Assembly: GCA_026929865.2 (NCBI GenBank)
Contig: CM049397.1
Span: 1,116,001-1,180,000, forward strand
DNA from: Hyperoplus lanceolatus
Taxonomy: Eukaryota > Chordata > Actinopteri > Uranoscopiformes > Ammodytidae
Direction of reading: 5' to 3'
Length of the DNA stretch: 64,000 bases
Shown: in pieces, positions 1-22,636 of the stretch
Position numbering within the stretch: position 1 is the stretch's first letter
How the letters are laid out: the number at the start of each line of letters is the position of its first letter
Made by a program: the position numbers and the translations under genes
Notes under the pieces: generated by a model
Told to the model about the DNA's origin: nothing
The model's database searches: none
Seen by the model: the letters and a program-made list of their open reading frames with translations, nothing else

Positions 1-540
1 AGCTTTAACCTGCCCCCTGACTTTTGATGACTGAAGTTGACACAAATGTTGTTCTTTGCAGCAAGTTACGCAGAGGATACATAAAAGTATAAATAAATAA
101 GGAAAAGTATAGATAAATATTTAGTTATATAATTATACACTTATTTATTAATTTATACATTTATTTGTGTATTTATTTACACTTATTTATTTAGTTGAGG
201 CCCTTAAAACTCTCCATACCTCTGTGCATTAGTCAAAATATTGCATCTCAAAATGTTACATAAATCATTTAAAAAAAGGATGTATAAAACAGAAATGTCA
301 ATCTTCTGAAAAGAATGTTCAATTATACATTGATTTTGGACTTGATAAAACAGTGGACCAAGACATTGATGACATGTACATTTCATTTGTAAATCAAGGT
401 CCCAGAGTCTGGGGAGGACTGGAAAGGCACACAACACAAGATGCTTGAAGTCCAGTGTCAAGTTTTAACAGTCAGTGATGATTTGCCTGTGTTGGCACAA
501 TCTGTTTTATCAAGTCTAAAGTCAACACAGCCGTCTAAAA
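1..540. other. AT-rich non-coding stretch
   Basis: AT-rich sequence with TTTATT-type low-complexity runs near 110-200. No ORF with recognisable similarity was found. The right part may be the 5' half of the Tc1/mariner-like remnant that follows, but no terminal repeat could be assigned. Confidence 0.4.
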
Positions 541-544
541 GGAG

Positions 545-830
545 ATTTTAGAGCACCTTATATTTCTGTCTGTTGGCGAGCTTCGTGTAGATGCCCATTT
601 CCTTTTCAAGCATGACACCTGCCCACAATGCCAAAACCACTAGTAACTGGTTGGCTGACAGTGGTATTATTTGCTGGATTGGCCAGACAACTCTCCTGAC
701 CTGAACTCCATAGAGAATCTATTTTCAAGAGGAAGATGAGACACACTAGACCCAACAATACAGACTCGCTTTAGGCCACTATTAGAGCAGCCTGGGCTTC
801 CATAACACCTTAAATCGTTTACATACCATG
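545..830 (+). pseudogene. Tc1/mariner-like transposase remnant
   Basis: A broken reading frame holds pieces typical of the DDE catalytic core of Tc1/mariner transposases: an FKHDTCPQCQNH-like stretch near 620 (the second Asp region) and LDWPDNSPDLNSIENL near 670-720 (the region before the third acidic residue). Stop codons interrupt it several times, so it cannot make protein. The 3' non-coding tail may run to about 1018, where the sequence ends in a GAGATGCACCTGTATA motif resembling Tc1-like termini. No intact TIR pair or TA duplication was identified. Confidence 0.6.
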
Positions 831-1205
831 ACGCAGTAATGCAATAATTAATGCAAAATAAGATCCTAGACCAATTATTGATCGTAAAAATAAAGACAAC
901 TTTCAGAAGGCTGACATTTCTGTAATAAAAATCCTTTTTTTGATTGGTTTTATGTAATCAATTAAGGAAAATAATTAACTTTTCATGATATTTTTATAAA
1001 ATGAGATGCACCTGTATAGATTCTTCTCGATTCTAAATGTCATAAAAAAAATTAGCCCTAAGGGCTTTTACAATGATGATGGCTCAGGTTTTTGAGATTG
1101 TGCATGATACATAAACTTAATTTAAAAACAACAAAATACCTCCACAGAAGACATTTAGTGCAATCTATTTCTGAATGTGAATTTGAAGTCATCTGCAGTA
1201 CAGGG

Positions 1206-1494
1206 ATGGGTCCGGGATATAATACGGTAAGTTGCTTTAAAACGGACTGGGGAAGCTTTCTGTAGACACGATAAAAGCCATTTACACAATAACATGATAT
1301 ACTGTATAGTGATGATATGGTTTAAATATAATATTTGAATATATAACATTTGGTATGTTATTATGTCTCCATTTAAATCTGTCAGCTTCAGACTAGTTGG
1401 AAGTTTATGTTTTACTTTTCATGGAGCTAAGCTAAAAGTTTCTATCTGCATTAATTTGTATGCTAAGCTAGGCTAAATATATCCCGGACCCATC
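1206..1494. repeat. Small element with inverted GGGTCCGGGATATA ends
   Basis: GATGGGTCCGGGATATA near 1206 is matched in inverted orientation by TATATCCCGGACCCATC ending near 1494. The enclosed 250 bases have no coding potential. This is the layout of a MITE-like element, but no target duplication is evident. Confidence 0.4.
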
Positions 1495-2653
1495 AATGTA
1501 TTGGATGTTTAGATCTGAAATACATCATGTGTTCTTCTTGTATGAGCGTGGACTTAATAGCAAAAAAATAAAAAGTGCATTTCTTAGGTGTCAGCGATGC
1601 TCAAATGTGCAACCAGTCTTACTTGACAGTTTATTTTTAGTGCTCTCAATTAGAAAACAAATTATTTATTTGAAACACTCACCTGTCAAATGAAAAAGGC
1701 TCACATTCCAGATGTTGAATATACTTCTGTCTTGGTAGAAGACACTGATTCATGTCATGGAGTATATTCAACAAGCCTTTTCACCATACCTTGCTCTTAA
1801 TTTCATATTGCCTCAGTTGTGTGAATTTGATTGTCCTGTTTCATGAAGTCTTTCTGTTTGAACCCTGTATTTGCTAGTGAACATGTCACTAGTATATCAC
1901 AGACATTCCATCCCTTCCGCTCTAAAGTTGTGTTGCACTTGTCTAATTATTCTGTTTTAACACAACTTCTGCTAATCCACCTGATGGGTCTTTGTTACAT
2001 ATAGCCTCATTTTGATAAGTGTACTGTATGTAGCAAAGGGCTGGAGTGATCATGGGAGAAGGGGTCATCAGAAAATCACCTCAAATGATGGATTATAAAT
2101 GAGAAATTATATATATGTTATCTAAATAAAGGGACCTCTAGTCTGTGTACTTTCTTTGATCCCGGAAAATAAACCAAGGGCTTGGAAGTGCCTTTTCATG
2201 CAACTTGATTTTTTTTAAATAATTTGGAAGTCAAAGACTCAGTCAATGTGCATTATGTATGGTTGAAGTGTTCCATCGGCCACTGGTTCACCAGGTGTAA
2301 ACAGGTTAACTATGGAATATCATTTTACAAAGCTTTACTGGGAATAATGTTACACTGCAAATAGTCCCTCCTACCCTGTTATAATGTGATGTTTCCTGCC
2401 ACTGAACATGATCCAGTGAATGCATACTGTATGAGCCCATGCCCATGTTACCCTGACTAGTACAATTAAGTTTGTTATTAAGGTGTGACAATTAGTTTTA
2501 ATGATGTTCTATAAATAATTAGAACAAAGCAGAAACAATTTCCAAACCATTCTGACACGTTTCAATAAGTGCAGTAAGGCCTTCGTTTTAACAATGGGGA
2601 ATCTACACTATATAAAGCATCTTTTCACCACAGAAGCCAAAACTATGAAAGAT
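1495..2653. other. Non-coding, no recognised feature
   Basis: No credible gene or terminal-repeat pair. A short perfect stem, GTTGAATATAC near 1712 and its complement near 1760, is the only visible local structure. Confidence 0.3.
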
Positions 2654-3137
2654 ATCACAACCAGAGGCTGGCCGTCAGGGCCAGCAAAGCCTTCTCTGCT
2701 GGCCTAGACAGAAAAATACATTATTTTCACATGTATAAAATGTATAATTTATACTTTTTGATATATATATTTTTTCATTCATTCTACCTAAATAAGTTTT
2801 TTTTTCACTTCATAATATATTAGAGCCCTTATCCAATCAGATTATTTCCCTGTGCTGTCTCCGGGTAAAACAAATCTAGCCGAGGCCTTCAAAATCCGGA
2901 GAGAATCCCATTGCTGTTGATAATATAAATATAATATGTCGTTGATTGGCATGTTCTTCAACCAATCAGATTTTGAGTATGCCGAGTTGGGCGTATTCTT
3001 TTACACATCTAGGCCTTCTAGCTGGCCTTGTTGTTTGGCGCCATCAGGAGGTAAACAAACGTAACGACTAGCTAGCAGCAAAATTATATTGATCATTAGG
3101 TTAGATCTTTTTTTAGATTAGATTAATTTTATTTTCA

Positions 3138-4301
3138 ATGGATGACAGAGGAGAAGGAGTGGATATTGTGGCCGACTTGTTGAAAAAGTCTTTTTCGAGA
3201 AGGATTTTCTCAGAAAAGCTGGAAATTGTGAAACAGGGAAGACCAACACCGCAGCTAGCTGCTCTGACCCAGCCGGGCAAAGGATTTGTACGGCACTTTC
3301 AATCCAGCAACTACGAGAGGTACAGTTGGCTGACAGCGTCAAGTGGTACTTGTAAACTGTATTGCTGGGAATGCTTGCTATTTGCAATGGATCGATGTGG
3401 CGTTTGGAGCCACGGCGGTTTTTCCAACCTGAGTTGTCTTACCAAGGCGGCATTGAGACACCAAGTACGGCGGGCCACTTGCATGCAACAGTCTCGTTGA
3501 AGACGTTCGGAGACACCCGAGTTGATTTACAACTCAGTGAGCAAGTAAGAAGGGAAACCGTTAGGAAAAAATCGGGAAATATTCAAGAAACTAATCGATT
3601 GTGTCATGTTTTTGGGGAAACAAGAGCTGTCATTCAGGGGACACGATGAGAGCAAGGACTCCGCAAATAAGGGTAATTACGTGGAGCTTATTTCCTTTCT
3701 GGCCGAATACGACAAAGACTTGCATTACCACCTATCAACAAACAAGGTGTTCACCGGCACTTCAGGAAAAATACAAAACGATAAGTGCCATTGCCGACGT
3801 GATGGGAGAGGAGATACAACGGGAAATAAATAAAGCGCCCTTTGTCGCGGTCATGGTGGACGAAACGACTGATGTGAGTGTAACAGCCCAGCTGTCATTC
3901 GTGCTCCGTTATGTGACAGACGCCAGCGTCAAGGAGAGGTTTGTCAGCTTTACTGATGTGTCAGGCTGTTGACATTGCGGCTCTTATAATCCAACTCTCT
4001 TCGACCTGCCCCGACTTAAAACCGAACTGAAAGTGATGTATGCCGTGACCGACTTTGAAGGGAAAAGCCCACTTTACGCACTGGCATGTTTGGCGGTGAC
4101 CATCCCGGTGTCTACTGCATCTGTGGAGCGGACATTTTCAGCCCTAAAACGCATAAAAACCTATGCCAGGAACACGACTGGGCAGGCTTGACCATGGCAA
4201 TTGAAAAAGGTTCTTGTTTCGGAACTGAAACGCACGGATGTACTTTATACATCGAAGTATTCACAAAGAGAGACAGGAGGATGGACTTTGTCTTCAAATA
4301 A
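3138..4301 (+). pseudogene. hAT transposase (zinc-finger MYM/TTF-like type), internally deleted
   Basis: The first frame begins with MDDRGEGVDIV at 3138 and carries a TTF-type zinc-finger-like segment (CKLYCWECLLF, then WSHGGFSNLSCL). After frameshifts, 3601-3972 encodes a DUF4371-like core including the segment AVMVDETTDVSVTAQ. A stop at 3970-3972 is followed closely by the C-terminal dimerisation region characteristic of hAT transposases (SVERTFSALKRIKTYAR near 4118) and a terminus ending DRRMDFVFK at 4301. The several hundred residues normally lying between core and dimerisation domain are absent, indicating an internal deletion in addition to at least two frameshifts and stops. It is probably non-functional. 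Confidence 0.8.
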
Positions 4302-4424
4302 TCAGCTGGTAGGATTCATGTTTCATGTTGTTTTACTTTACTCGGTCCGGCACTATGAGTGGCCTTAAAGAGGCTTTGTTTTATATAATATTTGTAGTTT
4401 TAGTGTAAAATGCACTTTGGTTGA

Positions 4425-4600
4425 TTTTTTTTTTTTTTTCAAGATTTTTTTTGGCATTTTTATGCTTTATTGATAGTGCAGAGACAGAGTTGAAATGGGG
4501 CAGAGAGGGAGTGACATGCAGAGAACGACCGCGGGCTGGAATCGAACCCGGGTCCGCTGCTGGCCGAGGCCCATGGAGCCCCGCCTTTAGCTCAGTTGGT
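4425..4600 (-). repeat. tRNA-derived SINE fragment
   Basis: Read on the minus strand, there is a pol III B-box-like GGGTTCGATTCCAGC (about 4535-4550), then the CTCTGCATGTCACTCCC-type body seen in fish SINEs, then an ATAAAGC tail ending in an A/T homopolymer near 4425. A partial tRNA-like A-box (TAGCTCAGTTGGTAAGGCG) sits at 4588-4606 on the opposite strand, suggesting a rearranged head. It lies inside the hAT element. Confidence 0.55.
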
Positions 4601-5446
4601 AAGGCGTTGATTTTTAAAGCCTATATTCTTCTGGTTTAAAAAAAAACTGTTTGTTAAAGTGACATGCGATTGTTTTGAATTGCTTCTTGTTTATTTGTAG
4701 CATTGACTTAGAGTAGGCCTATATGATGTATTTTAGTGATGCAGCATCTTGTCATAATATAGGCCTATTTGATTCAACATGTGAAAATGACTCATGATTG
4801 TATTACAAGGTTGTATTATATTATTATATTTTATATGTTTTATGAATTGTTTTACGTTTGTGATGTGTGGGCCTATTAGTATAGTCAGTGGTCAGAGTTT
4901 AACCTGTTGGGGTGCTGTTACTTTATTTGCCTGCTGAATCAACTGCAACAAATAAGCAGTAGTATAAGCTGACAGTAAACAGAAGTCACCAAAACAGTTG
5001 TCTCCGTATATTTTCTAAGGTACTCATAATTGCATAGCTCCACAATGATGTCACATTTGCATTTTATGGGCATGAATTCATTGCAAAAGTCCTCTAAATC
5101 AGGCACAAGTTCTAGGAAAGAAGCACGGACTTCACTGCGTTTTTACTAAATGACGGAGGATTTTTGGCTGCATTCACGTACAGTCGGAAATTGTAGAATC
5201 TGACGAATATTAAGGTCTTTTCAGCTTCTGACAAGGGTAGGCTACGTGCGTTTTGTTGTGGTTGTTTTGGCTGAAAGGAAAACATAATTCTTAAAGCCCT
5301 TTCAGTTGTCAGGGTTATATTGGGTGGTAACATCAACATGGCAATACCCCTGACGTCATTATTAAGTCATTTGATAAGGGGTTTAATTCAGGAAGATTGC
5401 ATTGAAGGCCTCAGGGTAAAAGTCACAGCCCGCCACTGATCACAAC

Positions 5447-6439
5447 ACCTGCAAAAAACAAACAAGCTATTTGTGTGTGGACAGATCCAGACAGAGGGAA
5501 GGAAGAACATGTAGTTTGATTCATTTGTGAACCTCAATCAACCCAACACAGGCAGCAAACAGATAAAGCCCATCTGATGTCTGTATAGGGCTTACACAGC
5601 TTTACCTTAACCCAACTTCATTTACCAGAACCACAATAGTTACCTTAACCAAACTGGAGTTGTCATGCATAAATGTTTTCTTGAGATAAGTATAAGGACA
5701 CACTCACTTGAAATAAGTGATTATTTATGCTATCAAATATATGTCTATTTTAAATATGAAAGTGATGTGAAGATATTTATTTTCTATTTGAAACATGTTC
5801 TCTTTTTTCATGTGTGTTAATCAGTGTCAAAAAACGTTATTACATCTACTGTTATTCACTGTTGAAAAGGTAAGAATGAAGTAGTCCAAGAGGGGGGAAT
5901 ATGAAATGTATAATACACATTACATATATATACATAGTGAACATTTCTAATGTGCACTCAATTTAACACAGGTTCATATATGGTACATTTATCAAAATCA
6001 AAGCCCCTGTATAAACCAATAGCAATGCTCTTCTTCAGCTGTCTCCATACATCTAATCCCTGATTTGTCTACAGAGTTGGGCTGAAGGAAGGCAGTGCAT
6101 ATTTAACATAAGCATTTACAGTACATCTGTATTTAATACAACTTATTTAAAAAAAAATATATCCATTTTCAAATATCAGTTTCAATGTTTACGGATTCCA
6201 AACAAGGTCATTTCAAATAAAAGATCTTACAAGGTAAGTCAACCATTATAAAAATAAATATATGTATAGTTAAATTTATGGTTATCTAATGTGAGTTGAT
6301 ATAATTATTTAAGGCAAATTACTACTGGTTTCATTATCCCTTATATTTCTGTAATGTTTGTATTTCAAAATATGAGAAGTTGTTTGAGCATTACTTTGGT
6401 GACACTCCACCTCCATCTGTTGACAAACCTTCAAGTGAC
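5447..6439. other. Non-coding flank and 3' region downstream of the deltex-like gene
   Basis: AT-rich sequence with no recognisable domain. The part nearest 6439 lies just downstream of the stop codon on the minus strand and must contain the 3' UTR. AATAAA-like A/T motifs are present but none can be singled out as the polyadenylation signal. Confidence 0.35.
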
Positions 6440-16510
<10,071 letters not shown>

Positions 16511-16578
16511 ACTGCAACGTCTCTCTCCAGGCAGCAGCACGCGGTTGTTAGTCTGCATCATAGACGTCTGTCTGCTTC

Positions 16579-16590
16579 GGTTTCACTTTC
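16579..16590 (-). promoter_or_regulatory. ISRE-like interferon response element of the deltex-like gene
   Basis: The minus strand reads GAAAGTGAAACC within GGTGAAAGTGAAACCGAAGC, matching the GAAANNGAAA core bound by IRF/ISGF3. It lies 69 bases upstream of the preferred ATG in gene orientation. DTX3L is interferon-induced in vertebrates. No TATA box was seen. Function here is inferred. Confidence 0.65.
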
Positions 16591-16599
16591 ACCTTTAGT

Positions 16600-18469
16600 T
16601 TGTCATCCGAGTTTGTCACGTGTCTATCCTACGGAAGACGGTTAGGGCCAGAAAAATAACGAGAGGGCAAAGTTATTTATTTTTTTAAGTTGAAATATTG
16701 AGAATACAGTTAAACAAACTTTTTTGTGAATTAATTCTAAATGTTGAGAATAAAGTCGACATTTCCAGATGGAAGTCGCTTCAAGAAAATGCCTTATGTA
16801 GATGAACTGAATAATTGGTAAAAAATAAATAAAAATTAACTTCAGAATTGGCTTTAGTAGCCTTACAAATAAGCTAAATGACAATGTAGGCTAGTTAGTT
16901 GTCAGTAGGCCTACACCATACTTTAAAGAAGCATGCCAACCGATTGCCCTAAAAATACAAAGTTAATTAAAGACTGTTTAATAAATGTACTATTCAACCG
17001 TTTTTAGTTTTAATGAATTGAGTCTTTAATAAAGGAATATATATTTCTAAACAATAGCCTAAACCTGTTTGTGTGGTGAATATTTTCTTGCCTCTGACAC
17101 TGGAACAAAATGGGTCAACAAAATATCTGGCAGCAGCACGTTATCAATATCAATTTATAACAATCAAATAAAGTTTATTGCTAAATGTAATAATAATTAT
17201 ATATCACTACATTATAGGCTACTTGGAATGAATTATTTCAATTGTTTACACTGTTAACAGTGTCTGCTTGTAAAGCAAAATATAGAAATAGCCTAGTTGT
17301 TGTTTCATCTATCCCCTGATATGGTTACTGTAGGCATTGAATATGTTTAGATCTGAGTATGCTACAGACAACAAGAATCAAACACAATGGTGTTTTTAAC
17401 CTTAAACGTAGTGAGGGTGTCACTGCAATCTAATGACACTCTTAAATCTGCCTTGATGAAATCTGCATTTAAAACAGAATGTAGGCTACTGTACTGTAAA
17501 CATGACAACAAGACTCCAGTATAAAGACCATGGAACAATCATGGATCATGGTTTGTCCGTTACTATACAGTTTGTGAGCAGCACTTGACGGCAGCAGCCC
17601 TGTCTGTGCTGCAATGTGAAGGTTTGTCCACCAGAGGTCATCAGAGCTCCACACACTGACTCTCCATGACACCATTCTCACACACACTTTACTGGATGTT
17701 CTGTTTCCTAACCCCTGCATGGCCACACAGCAGCGTTACATTAATCTAAATCTCATCTGGCAGAATATTCAGGGAGCGGCTGCCGTCGACTTTTCTTCAG
17801 TGATTTATTATTGAGGTTAGTCCGAACGATACAGACTGAGTATGTAAAGACGGGGACCAAAATCACATAGAAGAATCGTGTGTGTATAGAATTGAAGCCT
17901 CAGAATGGTTTGTTACTTGCCTTCTCTGATCTACTTCTATGCTAGTGTACATGCTCTGTTTACATTTTTGAACAAATTGGAAAAAATTGTAGGCCTACTG
18001 TTTTTGAGTGAGTCCACAGTGCTTTGATTGATGCATGAAGTGAAATCCCCTTATAGCACAGTCAGTAAACAAACGGAAGATTCATAAATAAAATGGAATA
18101 TCTTTGTGTAACCATTTTTGTTTTATCTTGTTATTTTATCAAGGCTTTATTTTTCAAAATAATCCTAAATCTTAGATTATCTTTGTGCAATTAAAAGTGT
18201 CTGTGCTGGTCAAATGAAGGGAATTTAATGCAGTTAGTAAAAGGCACATGAACATTTATACAATGTCCACTAATAACATATGAGGGATCAGCTGAAGGAA
18301 ATGCCAGTAAGTCTTTGTTTGTGATTTGCTTAAATAATACCAAATGTTAAGCTCTGTGACTCAAAACTACACTTCACATTATCCACTTATTTACAAAAGC
18401 AGTTCATACGCCTGATGTGCAAAATGTTTTTCTTCCCGTAAAAGAACATTGCCCCAGCTTTACTAAATA
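16600..18469. other. Intergenic, no recognised gene
   Basis: The sequence upstream of the deltex-like promoter was checked for a divergent partner such as a PARP9-like gene. No macrodomain, PARP or other recognisable exon was seen on either strand. Confidence 0.4.
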
Positions 18470-18735
18470 GGGCAATGGACTGGACTTGGAGATGCATCAA
18501 TGATGAACAAGATACAAGAGACCAGTCTGGATTTTTATTCAATCTTCATCTTTACATTACTTCATGGAAATGCTCTTAATGACAATATTTTTATTGTGAA
18601 TTTGGTAGAAATATTGTCAGTAGTTATAGTATAAAATAAAACCAAATGTCCATTCTACTCAAACATTTATGTAAAACAAGAGACATTTGGAGTGGTCTCT
18701 TAATTTTTTTCACGGCTGTATATACAATATGTATA
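18470..18735 (+). repeat. 3' tail of a Tc1/mariner-like element
   Basis: Contains the AGACCAGTCTGGATTTTTATTC, CTCTTAATGACAATATTTTTATTG and GTGGTCTCTTAATTTTTTTC segments that resemble the 3' non-coding part of a common fish Tc1-like element. No transposase is left. It ends in a short AT repeat near 18735-18752. Confidence 0.45.
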
Positions 18736-18972
18736 TATATATATATATATATATACTATATATACTATATATTTTCCTTATTCCTATACAAAGCATATAC
18801 TATTGAACAGTGTCTGAACACTTTTTGCTTAAAGGACCAATTTGTGTGTGTTTACCATTTACAGACTACATACCAAATTCTAAACAATTCTACAAGATAT
18901 TCAGGTTATTTACTGATATGACTGATTATATTAACTGACCATTCTGGCTTCTTTTCAGTTTTACACAACTTA

Positions 18973-19501
18973 AGGTGCCAACACACTGCACTCCGCGGCG
19001 CAGCGGTGGGCTGCGCGAATCGCAGGTTCCGCGCCGCGTGATCATATTGGGTCATATTGTGTCCGCCGCCCGCCGCCCGACCAGAGTAGCCTTCTCCTAC
19101 TCTGAGGACATGCTGGCGCTGGTGCTAACCGGTGCTGAGAGCACCAGTCTGCTGTGCTGATGGTGCTTTACCCAAGCTAACCGGTGCTAACTTGGTTCAT
19201 AAAGCAAAACTGATAGCTGTACACAGCAGGCAACAGACACAGAGGCTATTCACAGAATTAATGGGAGTAAACTGTGACTATTATGTTTTCATCCATCTTA
19301 ATTTCCTCTGTCCGTCGTCCCGAAGTGAGTGACGTCGGGAGGAGCTCAACGCTGATTGGCTATCGCGGCCGGCGGCAAAAAGTTCAATATTTTCAACTCC
19401 TGCGGCGGCCGCGCCGTGTGAACCGTTCGCCGGCGGCGCGCAAAATACATTGTCTTTCTATGTAAACTCGCCGCGCGGCGGTGTGCAGTGTGTTGGCACC
19501 T
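18973..19501. mobile_element. GC-rich MITE, PIF/Harbinger-like (TTA duplication)
   Basis: The ends are near-perfect inverted repeats: AGGTGCCAACACACTGCAC at the left, and GTGCAGTGTGTTGGCACCT at the right. The 3-bp duplication TTA flanks both sides (18970-18972, 19502-19504), as in PIF/Harbinger. The interior is strikingly rich in CGCCGCGG-type motifs compared with the AT-rich surroundings. No ORF of note. Confidence 0.8.
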
Positions 19502-19504
19502 TTA

Positions 19505-20255
19505 TACTACTACTGCTGATACTTTACAAAACCTTTCAAGTATCAGCTGTTCTCTAGTAAACAACGTGTGTATTTAAAGGCCTGTCCATCAATTTGAGAG
19601 TTGCAGTCTTAAGTTTTGCACTGTCCCTTTGATGGTCTTTTGTGTGTCTTATTAAACAGTACCCACATTGTCAAGGTTTTCTTTATAGGTGTTACATTAA
19701 AAACGGTGTGTCCATAATTTACAGTTATCCTTACATGTCCTACTCATGTTTCACTCTGACATACTCACCTATCTTAATTATAAATTATTAGACAACACTA
19801 GATGTATGAATATTCCTTTATGTCATGCCACTTTCATATTAGCCATTATATAACAACCTTGTTTTTTGTATTTGTCAATAACAATAGAGACAGGGTGACT
19901 AACAGGCTCCATCATTGTGAAGTGTGGCTGTGCTCTTTCATTCAGTGCTGCTCACTTACTCATATTAATAGAGATGTAATGGTTGTTGTATGGATATGTG
20001 TTTGCTCTGAGGGCAACATGAGGGTTTGGACATGTTTTGAAGAACTCGGTGTCCTCCTTCCAAAGCACATGGTAGAGTTAGAATCACAGATCAGAAAAGG
20101 CTGATTCTAGATCTGTTGTGACATGGAGCTGGAGGTGAAAGACACAACCAATGGAGCATCAGTCCATGTTCCTCCTCTAAAATGTATGTTTAGTATCATA
20201 TTTGTATTAACAATGCTTTATTAATATACACATTGTGTACATTTAATACTAATAA
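19505..20255. other. Intergenic, nothing recognised
   Basis: The ORF at 19802-20104 has no recognisable domain and no splice context. No repeat termini were found. Confidence 0.3.
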
Positions 20256-20264
20256 TACTAATAC

Positions 20265-20349
<85 letters not shown>
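20256..20349. repeat. (AAT)n/(ATT)n palindromic microsatellite
   Basis: A run of AAT units switches directly into a run of ATT units near 20300, so the whole tract can fold into one long hairpin. ORFs through it are poly-Ile artefacts. Confidence 0.95.
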
Positions 20350-20350
<1 letters not shown>

Positions 20351-20842
20351 ACTTTGCCCTTATTAAAATTATTTGTGGTGTGTAAAATAATATAGTGGTT
20401 TTCCACCATCATTCACAATTTGAAACTTAGACTTGAAGACCTATTGACTTCAGGTTCCGAATATTATGACGGTTGGTTGATGTAGTTAACTGAAATATCT
20501 TTTAGATTTATTTCAAATCAAGAAGAGTGCAATGATCCTGAGGTACTCCAAAATATAGATATGAAATGCTCCAACAACAATGTGATCTACTGGAAGTTAA
20601 CAACGTCTAAGTGCTTATTCAGTGAAATATGTTTTATTGGAAGGATAACACTGATCCACATTGAGGAAATATGCAAAATGCACTGCACTGGTATGCTTAG
20701 GTCATAAGAGCTAGCTCTAACTCACAGTGCTTTGGTAATATCTTAATCCTGTTTTACACAAAGTGCTTTTAACAATTGACTTGTGGACTGGGGTCCGAGT
20801 CCACAGGAAGGGTTTCTCTAAAAAGCTCACTGTGCGTTGTGG

Positions 20843-20846
<4 letters not shown>

Positions 20847-20886
<40 letters not shown>

Positions 20887-20960
20887 TGTGTGTGTGTGTG
20901 TGTGTGCGCGCGCTGTGGTCTGTCTGTGTGAGTGTGTGTGACTGTGTGTGTGCTGTGGTC
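20847..20960. repeat. Interrupted (TG)n microsatellite
   Basis: TG repeats with interspersed GCGC and CTGTGGTCTG interruptions. Long His/Thr-rich frames on the opposite strand are artefacts. Confidence 0.93.
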
Positions 20961-22636
20961 TGTGTGTGTTGGAAGCGACATGGACATGTTTTCCACAGCG
21001 CTCTGTCCTGTACAAAGGCCCGCAGTGGACACTGAGCCGTTTGGCGCTTTTTCAATGAAATGAGCAGAAGTGTATGGATGATGTCATCTCCATGACTGTG
21101 AAGGTACAAACTCAAAAATGGAGGTACGACACCAGGCCCCCAGGACTGTGCCTTCTCCGAGCAGCCAGCATGGACATGTGGCCAAGCCATTGGTACTGCA
21201 TGCTATGAATGGGGCTGTGGGAGGAGCTTATTTTCATGCGGCCCGTAGGCAGATTTCCCCGTCCACACAATACAAGCGGCGAACAAGATTGTGTCTCCAC
21301 AAAAAAATTCTGAATATCAATCAAAGGCTCATACTAATCTTTAGACCATATACTAATAAAATGGAAGTTTTCTCATTTCAAAACGCCACCTCAAGCATTT
21401 TATTAGCCCAACGGCTTTTAACGGCTGTCAGTTTGAGCCATTTGTTTTTGCGGGAGAAGGAGGGGTGTGCAGCTGAACAGAGTCGTAATGAAACAAAGGT
21501 TTCGGTTTCGGCCCGGCCTCACGGCAGGAAAATAAAACAAATTCTTACTCATTCTGATAAGGCAATTGCGTTCACAGCAACAACATTGGTCTTATAGGAA
21601 AACTTTAAAAAGCTAACTTAAGCATTTGAACATTTGTTTGGTTGATTTCAATAGTTAACTTAAGCACCATGGACCTATAAAGATGTAACACGCTGTCAAA
21701 ACAGCGCTAGCCCACTAGTTTGGTGCAGATGGCTGGAGGAATCTTCGTTTAGAACTTGTTAACCACTGTATTACTTTACAAAAACGGAGTGTTTAAAGAT
21801 CACATACAGCGATCACATATAGCAAATCATCGGGGGGTTAGTGACTTATACTCCTATGGTCGGTAAACAATGCTACTGTGCTCGCTAAGACCTTTAGCTT
21901 ACAATGCTACAGAACAAGAATAATTCTACATCCGCTACCAGTCCGCTACGCTTGCCGCCCTCTTTCTTGATGGGACCATAATGCCGCTACGTCCATGCTA
22001 CGTCATGCTTCCGGGCGGCATGAATTTCCGCATTAATGCTTCCTTGTTGCGTCTCTGCGCCAATGAGCAGCTTTCATAGGAATGAATGGGCGCCGTGTTT
22101 CAATCCGGTGTCCATTTCTTTATATGTCTATGTACGACACAAGTACACTGTTTGAGAATGTTCCCTTAATGTGTGCCCTTCATTTTTACTGCACGTTCAT
22201 TACCCTAAGGACAAAAACATATCCTCCCTCATAAACTGCCATAAAAACATTTTACAGTAGTCATTTTTCTACAGTTTTTTTTTCTCACAAACGTTTTATC
22301 CCACTCCTAACTAATTTTCAATTGCTATTTACCTTTTATATGCCAGTCTTTGTGACGAGGTGAGCCATTTTTATTTAAAGAAATTTAATTATTTAAAAAA
22401 TGTCCCATATAATAGATGCAAAGTGGATTTTTTTGAGTGGGATAATTAGAGTCTATGATATGCTAACTGATTTTGATAAATTTTTAGTATTTGTGCGTTC
22501 ATTAACCTAAGGACAAAAATTTACCCTCCCTGTAAGAGCCATTTTCATGTTTGTATGTACGACGCAATTTGTCAACTAGGTGGAACACTTGCATTGCAAG
22601 TAAAATCTATTTAGGTAGGAACCTTTCGCCAGGTAT
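20961..22636. other. Intergenic, no recognised gene
   Basis: A 159-codon ORF at 21118-21597 has no recognisable motif. The segment 21930-22140 has alternating CCGCTAC/CTACGTC motifs resembling a degraded repeat. The stretch 22200-22300 (CTCATAAACTGCCAT) resembles 26660-26750. Confidence 0.35.

Larger units (their letters stand above)
2662..5438 (+). mobile_element. hAT DNA transposon with decayed transposase
   Basis: The termini are imperfect inverted repeats: CAGAGGCTGGCCGT at the left and, read in complement, CAGTGGCGGGCTGT at the right (11 of 14 match). They are flanked by a perfect 8-bp duplication, ATCACAAC, at 2654-2661 and 5439-5446. An 8-bp target duplication and CAG termini are diagnostic of hAT elements. 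Inside is a plus-strand transposase pseudogene (3138-4301) and a minus-strand tRNA-derived SINE. At 2.8 kb it is shorter than a typical autonomous hAT because the middle of the transposase is missing. The perfect TSD shows the boundaries are intact although the gene is dead. Confidence 0.88.

Noticed and set aside
4588-4640. tRNA gene 5' half (TAGCTCAGTTGGTAAGGCG)
   Set aside because: No matching 3' half or T-arm follows. It is best seen as part of a rearranged SINE head.
16600-18470. Divergent PARP9-like partner of the deltex-like gene
   Set aside because: No macrodomain or PARP motif was found in any frame.
20717-21190. 157-codon minus-strand ORF
   Set aside because: Driven by the TG microsatellite, with no domain outside the repeat.
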